From the NCBI GenBank assembly GCA_043721775.1, contig JAYSQA010000103.1:1-11077 (forward strand): 11,077 nt of DNA. The letters are read 5' to 3'. The notes beneath the pieces were generated by a model. That model saw nothing but the letters and a program-made list of their open reading frames with translations. It was not told where the DNA came from and did not search any database. The translations under genes were made by a program, and so were the position numbers. The stretch is from Stagnihabitans sp043721775. Lineage in GTDB: Bacteria; Pseudomonadota; Alphaproteobacteria; Rhodobacterales; Rhodobacteraceae. Positions 6,782-11,077 of this stretch are shown piece after piece; position 1 is the stretch's first letter, and every line of letters begins with the position of its first letter.

Positions 6782-6809
6782 GGCAACGGCAACGGCAACG
6801 GGCAACGGG
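6782..6809. repeat. GGCAAC hexanucleotide repeat with one 7-nt unit
   Basis: Three GGCAAC units (6782-6799) are followed by GGGCAAC and GGG. On the minus strand each unit encodes Pro-Leu of the protease pseudogene. The extra G (within 6800-6802) throws the gene out of frame. Removing one base would give HPLPLPLPLPMADWF, which joins the two protease-like frames exactly. Confidence 0.8.
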
Positions 6810-7198
6810 TGCGCCTCGGCAGGCGTGAAAGGTTGATCCGGTACCAGCAGCGCAATATCCTGCGCAATCATCGGCAGATCGGCCGTCAAGCCGGTCGCCA
6901 CATAACCGGGCAGGATTGCCGCATCCAGCACACCCCGGACCGCCACATAACTGTCGTGCCGCCGGCCCAGCGCCAAGCGGATGTCCTTGGGATCGGCGCG
7001 GTGATGGGTGACGCAGTGAAACAGGCAATGAGCGGCGGTAATCGCCTCGTGGTCGGAAATCAGCGTTGCCGTGCAGGACCGGTTGCCCGCCACATTCAAC
7101 CGGCCGACAGCGACCCAAACCGGCGCCTCGGCATCGCTGACCATGCGAGGCGCTGCGGTCTGGCCCACTGCGAGGCCGGACAAGCCGCCTGCCAAGGC

Positions 7199-7270
7199 AA
7201 GGGCACCTGCCAAAGTCAGAGCGCACCTCAGGGTCAGGAAGCACCTCAAGGTCAGGGCGCACTTCAAGAT
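7199..7270 (-). repeat. Tandem 18-bp repeat encoding hexapeptides in the protease signal segment
   Basis: Four consecutive 18-bp units encode ILKCAL, TLRCFL, TLRCAL and TLAGAL. Each unit differs from its neighbour by a few bases. They form most of the hydrophobic segment before the predicted export cleavage zone (around GLAVGQTAA). The expansion lengthens the signal region and adds cysteines that are unusual there. Confidence 0.7.
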
Positions 7271-7365
7271 CGGGCCGCGCTTCAGCACCAAGCCCAGAAC
7301 CCATGGCACAAGGTCAAGGCCTTCCCGCCTGTCGCACCCATTTCTTGGCTTGTTCGCGGACCTGA

Positions 7366-7394
7366 CGCTAACGGGCGCTCTGCAAATCTGTCAA
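7366..7394 (-). promoter_or_regulatory. Candidate sigma-70 promoter of the protease pseudogene
   Basis: On the minus strand a perfect -35 hexamer TTGACA (7389-7394) is followed after 17 bp by TTAGCG (7366-7371), a weak -10. Initiation near 7358 would leave a leader of about 50 nt before the GTG at 7309. The position and spacing fit; the -10 is the weak point. Confidence 0.42.
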
Positions 7395-7498
7395 CCGGGC
7401 CAATGCCGCACCGGATTCCGCAGTCCTGCCGTAGCGACGCCATGCCAATTCGACGATTGAAGAATTAACCCGGATCTGTCCCTTTTTGAAAGCTGTCG

Positions 7499-7630
7499 AT
7501 GTCCGGCCTGAAGCCGCCTTTGAAGCCACATCCACCGGATCGCCCGCCGATCTGGGTTGATGGTCGCCTGCATCGGCGCTTTGATCTGTGGGCGTACTGC
7601 CGCATGGGGCACAAGGTGGCGCGGCGCTGA
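7499..7630 (+). CDS. Small unrecognised protein of 43 residues
   Basis: ATG at 7499 opens a frame that ends at TGA 7628-7630. An in-frame TGA at 7487-7489 excludes a longer version from an upstream ATG. The product is basic and rich in proline at the start (MSGLKPPLKPHPPDRPP). It continues IWVDGRLHRRFDLWAYCRMG and ends HKVARR, a composition that looks like real protein, with two Trp and one Cys. The ribosome-binding site is weak (GAAAG, 6 nt away). The next gene begins 3 nt after this stop (TGA GTG ATG), a layout typical of translational coupling, and this is the main support. I do not recognise the family. Its function is unknown, and it could be a chance frame. Confidence 0.5.
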   Translation: MSGLKPPLKPHPPDRPPIWVDGRLHRRFDLWAYCRMGHKVARR

Positions 7631-7633
7631 GTG

Positions 7634-8242
7634 ATGCCGCATCTTGATCTTGGCAGCCATCGTCTGTCGGTTCTGGCCCAGCCAATCACCGAGGGGCGTT
7701 TTGCGGTGAACCTGTCGCGGCTGGGACGGGCCGGGCGCTGTCTTCGATCGCGGCACACGGTCGGTGCTGCGGTGGCAGCCCTTGCCAGCTGCATGGCCGA
7801 AGCGCGGCAGGTCCTTGATCCTACCGCCGGATTCGCCGCCGGATGCGCCGCCGACTCCACATTCAAAGCCACACCCCGCTTCGTCGCCTGCCCTGACCTG
7901 ATTCGCAGCCTGAAAACCAGCGATCTCGCCAGCAGCACCGCCACAATTTTGCCACGCCCTACCCCGGCGTTGGCCAGCAGCGATGCGGACCCTGTCCTGA
8001 CCGCAATCCGCGCCGTCTTGCAAAACCTGCCAGAGCCTGTACCTGCCCGATCAAAGCCCGCAAGGCTGCACGTTATTGATCCGCCCACGAAAGCTGCGCC
8101 TGAAAACCGCCCCGGATCACTTTTCACGCGCAGCTTGTCTCAGATCATCGCGCGAAGTGCCGTGTTTCTGGCTTTGCCGGTCGGGCTGGCGCTGGCCGCG
8201 CTATTTCATCTTGCTGGTGGCGATCTGGTCGACCGGGACTGA
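7634..8242 (+). CDS. Hypothetical protein with one C-terminal membrane segment
   Basis: The product has 202 residues from the ATG at 7634 (a GTG three bases earlier is also possible; an in-frame stop at 7628-7630 prevents anything longer). It starts PHLDLGSHRLSVLAQPITEG. A long Ala/Pro/Arg-rich middle without a recognised domain follows, and the protein ends in a hydrophobic helix (SAVFLALPVGLALAALF, about residues 175-191) with a short acidic tail GGDLVDRD. This suggests a tail-anchored or bitopic membrane protein with most of its mass in the cytoplasm. There is no good ribosome-binding site; translation probably depends on the 43-residue frame that ends 3 nt upstream. The downstream neighbour also ends in membrane helices. 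No family is recognised. Confidence 0.62.
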   Translation: MPHLDLGSHRLSVLAQPITEGRFAVNLSRLGRAGRCLRSRHTVGAAVAALASCMAEARQVLDPTAGFAAGCAADSTFKATPRFVACPDLIRSLKTSDLASSTATILPRPTPALASSDADPVLTAIRAVLQNLPEPVPARSKPARLHVIDPPTKAAPENRPGSLFTRSLSQIIARSAVFLALPVGLALAALFHLAGGDLVDRD

Positions 8243-8284
8243 TGCGGATCCCGTGCCCCCCGCCTTTGTGGCAAAACTCGTCCG

Positions 8285-8308
8285 TATAATTGGTTAACAA
8301 TCTTTTAA
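8285..8308 (+). promoter_or_regulatory. AT-rich promoter region with a CtrA-type site
   Basis: TATAAT (8285-8290) is a perfect -10 hexamer, although no good -35 precedes it. Just after it, TTAA (8294-8297) and TTAA (8305-8308) are separated by exactly 7 bases, the consensus spacing for the cell-cycle regulator CtrA of Alphaproteobacteria. The box is 73 bp upstream of the ATG at 8381, in a conspicuously AT-rich stretch of GC-rich DNA. A site overlapping or downstream of the -10 could repress; if another promoter is used it could activate. The direction of control is not determined. Confidence 0.45.
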
Positions 8309-8380
8309 TGACCTAATTTGTTTCCCTTTCCGATCACAATCACAGCGCAGACTTGCAAACGTGAAGACCGGAGAAACATC

Positions 8381-9292
8381 ATGACCTTGCCCATGCGCAG
8401 TACGATTGCCCAGCTGTTGTATTCAAACGAACAGGCTGTCGACTTCGCCAGAACGGTGGTCGAACTGGAAACAGTGCTCAGTCGGCTGCGCGGCGACCAG
8501 TTGAAGGTCGAGTGGGACTGTGACGATGTCGTGTGCTTTGACACCGCCGAGACGCGCATTCTGCTGTCACGCGCCCAATATGGCCGGGCCGGGCAAGAAG
8601 CTTGCATGACGATTGCGGTTGGCCCCCTGCACCCCCATCCGGGCCCGGCTTCGGAGGAACTGGTGAACCATCAGGCCATGTGCTCGCGCCTGGTGGAGCG
8701 CATTCAGCGGCGCAACCCGCCGAATGCCATCCTTTGGCGCGAGGTTGACGGCCGGGTGGATGCTGCGGTGTCAGATGAATTCGTCGACATGCTGCCGCAG
8801 GCGTCCGCCGCCTTGCCGCCGGTTGACAGCATCCTTGACCATGTCACGCGTACCGATCTGTTCAAGACCTCGCCGCTGGACACCGTGACGGCAACGCCGG
8901 CCCAGCAGCGCCGTATTCTTGTGGCGCGGCGGCGCAGCCTGCAAGGGCGCGGCCACCCGCGCGAGGAAATGCAAGGCCGCCTGCGCCAAAGTTTCACCCG
9001 TGCCGCACCCGCGCCGCGTAAGGTCTATTCCACACCGCTGCGCCTGACCACGCATTGCCTGAATGCGGCACTGGTCATGGTCTACCCGCCGATGGGTGCC
9101 GCCGTGATGGCCTATGCGATCGTCAATGGCGAGGATCTGCACCTGTCTGCGCGTCTGGTGTCGGTGGTGGGCACCCTGTTCGCCTTCTCCCAGACCTCTC
9201 TTGGCCACAGCCTTGCGACCATGGCGGGTTCCGTGGTCCGGATGGCGCAGGCGCCGCTCGGCAACGCCGTTCTGAATATCGTGGGGGTTTGA
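8381..9292 (+). CDS. Hypothetical protein with two C-terminal membrane helices
   Basis: The start is the ATG at 8381, since GGAGA lies 6 nt upstream. The frame is open 21 codons further but without such a site. The product has 303 residues. The first 150 or so look like a soluble alpha/beta domain (MTLPMRSTIAQLLYSNEQAV..., then VEWDCDDVVCFDTAETRILL). A basic linker rich in Arg and Gln follows (about 190-215). Two hydrophobic helices come at about 227-248 (LNAALVMVYPPMGAAVMAYAIV) and 259-281. The soluble part is therefore probably cytoplasmic, anchored by a C-terminal hairpin. The upstream region carries a CtrA-type box. The stop codon lies in the first copy of a 23-bp direct repeat. I do not recognise the family. 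Confidence 0.8.
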   Translation: MTLPMRSTIAQLLYSNEQAVDFARTVVELETVLSRLRGDQLKVEWDCDDVVCFDTAETRILLSRAQYGRAGQEACMTIAVGPLHPHPGPASEELVNHQAMCSRLVERIQRRNPPNAILWREVDGRVDAAVSDEFVDMLPQASAALPPVDSILDHVTRTDLFKTSPLDTVTATPAQQRRILVARRRSLQGRGHPREEMQGRLRQSFTRAAPAPRKVYSTPLRLTTHCLNAALVMVYPPMGAAVMAYAIVNGEDLHLSARLVSVVGTLFAFSQTSLGHSLATMAGSVVRMAQAPLGNAVLNIVGV

Positions 9293-9311
9293 AGTCCCCC
9301 GGACCAGGCTT
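9289..9311 (+). repeat. Direct repeat, copy 1
   Basis: This 23-bp copy starts TTGAAGTCCCCCGGACCA and matches 9354-9376 with a single mismatch. It includes the last two bases of the TGA stop codon of the gene ending at 9292. Confidence 0.75.
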
Positions 9312-9353
9312 TCTGCGGGGTATGACTCGGCCCTTCCAAGCTAAATCCAAGGC

Positions 9354-9376
9354 TTGAAGTCCCCCGGACCAAGCTT
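9354..9376 (+). repeat. Direct repeat, copy 2
   Basis: This is the second 23-bp copy, 65 bp after the first, with one base different (position 19: A instead of G). It is followed at once by the GC hairpin at 9379-9397. Confidence 0.75.
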
Positions 9377-9378
9377 AA

Positions 9379-9397
9379 GGGGGGCTCCAAGCCCCCC
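9379..9397. terminator. GC-rich hairpin between convergent genes
   Basis: GGGGGGCT pairs perfectly with AGCCCCCC around a CCA loop. It lies in the 143-bp spacer between the convergent membrane-protein gene (ends 9292) and the DUF3445 gene (ends 9436), so it could serve as a bidirectional terminator. It lacks a T-run on both sides, so it may instead belong to the palindromic repeat population of this genome. Confidence 0.45.
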
Positions 9398-9435
9398 GTG
9401 ACTCCGCGTCATGGCGGGCTGCCGTGCGACCCGGT

Positions 9436-10218
9436 TCAGTGTCCGCCTGCTACCAGTGCCGCATGGTCCGTGGCCGTCAAGCTTGCCGCAAGCACCTGCC
9501 AGGTGTGGATCCCGAATACCACCACCCCGGTCTTTGGCAACCGCATCAGACTTTGCTTTTCCACCCGCAGGAACCGGCGGTCGCCCATGCGGGGGCGATG
9601 GTCATGTTCGGATTTGGGCTGATACAGCGCAGGATCGGCATAAAGCAGGGCATTCATGCGGAACAAGGGCCGTTCAGGACGGATCATGTCGAACAGCCGC
9701 TGCACGCGGCGGGCCATCTGGTCGTCATAGGGCCGGACAGGTGCGTGGATCGCGGTCAGCGGTCGCCCGATCTTTTCGGCCAGCGTCCAGCTGCCCGGAA
9801 AGGCCAACAGCCCCGCCGTCAATACATGTTCGTCACCCTGCTTTTGCAGCAGACAAAAATCCTCTTGCACCAGATGGGCAAGCGTCAACAATGGAGCATC
9901 CCTGTTCACTGCCACCACAACCCCATCCGGCCGCGTCACATCGCCAGGCGCAACCCGATACCCCGCTTTGCGCGACAGATGCGCCAGCACATGGCCGAAC
10001 AACTCATCCGCCGCCGGACGCGCCATTGGGGTCAGGCCATGCACATCCTTGGGGCGTTCGGTGATCAGCCGGGCCTTTTCGGCCAGTTGGGCTGCAAAGG
10101 CGTCGTCCACCTCAAGCCAGGCGTCCGGTTGAAGCGGCTGAAGACCGGGAAGCCGCCAAAGGGCAGGCACCATCCATGGCAGAACGGGCAGACAAGATTG
10201 CAGAATTGCCGGGCGCAT
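9436..10218 (-). CDS. DUF3445 / heme-dependent oxidative N-demethylase-like protein
   Basis: The 260-residue product matches the DUF3445 family, which includes the alpha subunit of heme-dependent oxidative N-demethylase (oxidative removal of methyl groups from amines such as dimethylamine). Recognisable blocks are LPWMVPALWRLPGLQPL at residues 13-29, WLEVDDAFAAQLAEKARLI, LVQEDFCLLQKQGDEHVLT in the middle, FPGSWTLAEKIGRPLTAIHA, ARRVQRLFDMIRPERPLFR, and RRFLRVEKQSLMRLPKTGVV near the end. The start agrees with the family N-terminus (ILQ...LPW), although the ribosome-binding site is poor. No partner demethylase subunit is in view, so its true substrate is uncertain. It lies 27 bp downstream of the RTX gene on the same strand. 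Confidence 0.85.
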   Translation of the reverse strand: MRPAILQSCLPVLPWMVPALWRLPGLQPLQPDAWLEVDDAFAAQLAEKARLITERPKDVHGLTPMARPAADELFGHVLAHLSRKAGYRVAPGDVTRPDGVVVAVNRDAPLLTLAHLVQEDFCLLQKQGDEHVLTAGLLAFPGSWTLAEKIGRPLTAIHAPVRPYDDQMARRVQRLFDMIRPERPLFRMNALLYADPALYQPKSEHDHRPRMGDRRFLRVEKQSLMRLPKTGVVVFGIHTWQVLAASLTATDHAALVAGGH

Positions 10219-10245
10219 GATGGCGTCTTAGCCGCGCCTCGGCCC

Positions 10246-10995
10246 CTAAAGCAAGACATCTTGCGCCGACAAGTGCGCCAGCGTGAACCCGTTCAGCGTG
10301 ATCGAACCGCCGCCATAAGCGGACAGGTCCAGCACCAGACCGGCAGCACTGTCCAAGGCATGGCTTGTCAGGGCGGCCAGATTGGCAATGTCGAAGGCGC
10401 GCAGGTCGATCTGGTCTGTGGTGTGGGCGAAATTCTGCACCGTATCGACGCCATTTCCGCGCGCAAAGATGAAGACGTCGGCGCCGGTGCCGCCATAGAC
10501 ATAATCATCCCCGACGCCGCCGTTCAGCGTGTCAGTGCCCGCAGCCCCATAGACCGTATCGTCGCCCACGCCACCCAATAGGGAATCGTTCCCGTCGCCG
10601 CCAAACAGAAAATCATCACCGCCATAGCCGCGCAGGTAATCCTCGTTTGCGCCGCCGTCGATCACCTCTCCAAGGGTGCCGCCGCTGATCACGTCGCTGC
10701 CAAGGCCGCCATAAATGGCATCCTGCATGCCCCCCTTGCCGTCAAAGATGTCCGGGCCCACCCCCAGCGTCACATCACCTGACAGCGTGCCAAGTTTGAT
10801 GACCTGGTCGCTGCCATCGCCAAAATGCAGGGCCTGCAAACCCCCTGATATGTGGCCGGTGTTGGTGAAATGGCCGCCGCCTGTGCCTGATACAAAGAAA
10901 CCGTAATTCAACCCGTCCACATCGCCGGAATTTGAAACGTTGCAGGTTCCGGCAAAGTTCAGATAGACCGCTTCCGAGTCTAACCCCCGGGATAT
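10246..10995 (-). CDS. RTX-type calcium-binding protein, 5' end disrupted
   Basis: The open frame gives about 250 residues. The N-terminal part has beta-helix-like repeats with an N-x-G-x-(V/I)-x-G pattern (NSGDVDGLNYGFFVSG, then NTGHISGGLQALHFG). The middle (about 10470-10740) has successive calcium-binding nonapeptides of the GGxGxDxL type (YGGLGSDVI, FGGDGNDSL, NGGVGDDYV, YGGTGADVF). The end resembles the serralysin-type C-terminal module (GNGVDTVQNFAHTTDQIDLRAF). Such proteins are secreted by type I systems through their uncleaved C-terminus and fold when they bind calcium outside the cell. The frame is closed upstream by a stop at 10996-10998 with no proper start codon; the GTG at 10918-10920 is internal to a repeat. 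The gene has therefore lost its 5' part, by frameshift or insertion. Confidence 0.82.
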   Translation of the reverse strand: MSRGLDSEAVYLNFAGTCNVSNSGDVDGLNYGFFVSGTGGGHFTNTGHISGGLQALHFGDGSDQVIKLGTLSGDVTLGVGPDIFDGKGGMQDAIYGGLGSDVISGGTLGEVIDGGANEDYLRGYGGDDFLFGGDGNDSLLGGVGDDTVYGAAGTDTLNGGVGDDYVYGGTGADVFIFARGNGVDTVQNFAHTTDQIDLRAFDIANLAALTSHALDSAAGLVLDLSAYGGGSITLNGFTLAHLSAQDVLL

Positions 10996-11077
10996 TCATC
11001 GAATCCCTCTCCGAGAGGGGCTCCGGTCGGTTTCGAAGCCCGCGATGGACTTTTTCCGGGTCTGTGAGCGGCCATCG

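Larger units (their letters stand above)
6476..7309 (-). pseudogene. Broken trypsin-like serine protease (exported)
   Basis: The first reading frame starts at a GTG (7307-7309). It has a hydrophobic export signal, then CTATLISDHEAITAAHC with the catalytic His, and later DIALLVPDQPF with the catalytic Asp. The frame is then lost in a CCGTTG repeat near 6800. The true continuation is one frame over (MADWFAGGLVNIVGYGRDWP...DCAVVPGL) and stops at TAG 6631-6633. The sequence after the TAG reads GTPVTLAGAADQPPPLVAVV, so the TAG sits where family members have the catalytic Ser (xxSGxPV). A third shift between 6549 and 6562 is needed to reach the natural-looking tail SLVVFVAPHLAELRALIAK and its TGA at 6476-6478. 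The signal segment contains a hexapeptide repeat. With the Ser codon lost, no active protease is expected. Whether this is decay or partly sequencing error is open. Confidence 0.82.

Noticed and set aside
7321..7475. Minus-strand frame reading SSIVELAWRRYGRTAES... and, past a TAG, RQVREQAKKWVRQ
   Set aside because: There is no start codon, an internal stop, and the best TTGACA promoter of the region lies inside it. It would also leave almost no room for a promoter of the small plus-strand gene at 7499.
7391..8127. Two minus-strand frames of 210 and 220 residues
   Set aside because: They oppose the plus-strand genes at 7499 and 7634, contain no recognisable domain, and lack start signals.
8076..8297. 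Alternative C-terminus for the 202-residue protein in another frame (FILLVAIWSTGT...)
   Set aside because: It would extend the membrane helix plausibly but requires a frameshift and would run coding sequence into the AT-rich promoter with the CtrA-type box. The unshifted frame already ends well.

Overview
This high-GC window looks like chromosomal DNA from a member of the Rhodobacteraceae (Alphaproteobacteria). The evidence is the gene set (tRNA-Leu–tig, a glnB–glnA operon, a fused NAD(P)HX repair enzyme, a Hint-fold protein, a DUF3445 heme protein, an RTX calcium-binding protein), a full CtrA-type site (TTAA-N7-TTAA), and short GC-rich palindromes with GGGGTTTCACCCC cores. The assignment rests on recognition, not on a search.

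Layout. (1) 1-1620, minus strand: tRNA-Leu(UAG), then trigger factor (tig), closed by a strong intrinsic terminator. (2) 1880-2383, plus: a short Hint-type protein that appears to have lost its self-processing residues. (3) 2384-2876: no gene, but a cluster of degenerate GC-rich palindromic repeats ending in a 14-bp hairpin. (4) 2877-4415, minus: bifunctional NAD(P)HX epimerase/dehydratase, with a palindrome of the same core type sitting in frame inside the coding sequence. (5) 4590-6414, plus: glnB-glnA (PII and glutamine synthetase I), divergent from the repair gene, with a hairpin between the two genes and an intrinsic terminator after glnA. (6) 6476-7309, minus: a secreted trypsin-like protease reduced to a pseudogene by two frameshifts and an amber codon exactly where the catalytic serine should be. 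A candidate promoter is still present upstream. (7) 7499-9292, plus: three unrecognised proteins. These are a 43-residue ORF, a 202-residue protein with one C-terminal membrane segment whose start almost abuts the small ORF, and a 303-residue protein with two C-terminal membrane segments behind a CtrA-type box. (8) 9293-9435: convergent spacer with a 23-bp direct repeat and a GC hairpin. (9) 9436-10218, minus: a DUF3445 / heme-dependent oxidative N-demethylase-like protein. (10) 10246-10995, minus: an RTX/parallel beta-helix protein with a disrupted 5' end.

How it works together. The ordinary part is core nitrogen assimilation (GlnB sensing, GlnA synthesis of glutamine), nascent-chain folding (trigger factor) and cofactor repair (Nnr). 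The more unusual part lies in 6476-9292 and in the palindromic repeats. I do not see a complete undescribed system. The best candidates for something new are the small-ORF/membrane-protein pair with its possibly CtrA-controlled neighbour, and the protein-embedded palindromic element. Several apparent frameshifts lie at homopolymers or simple repeats, so sequencing or assembly error should be excluded before calling decay.
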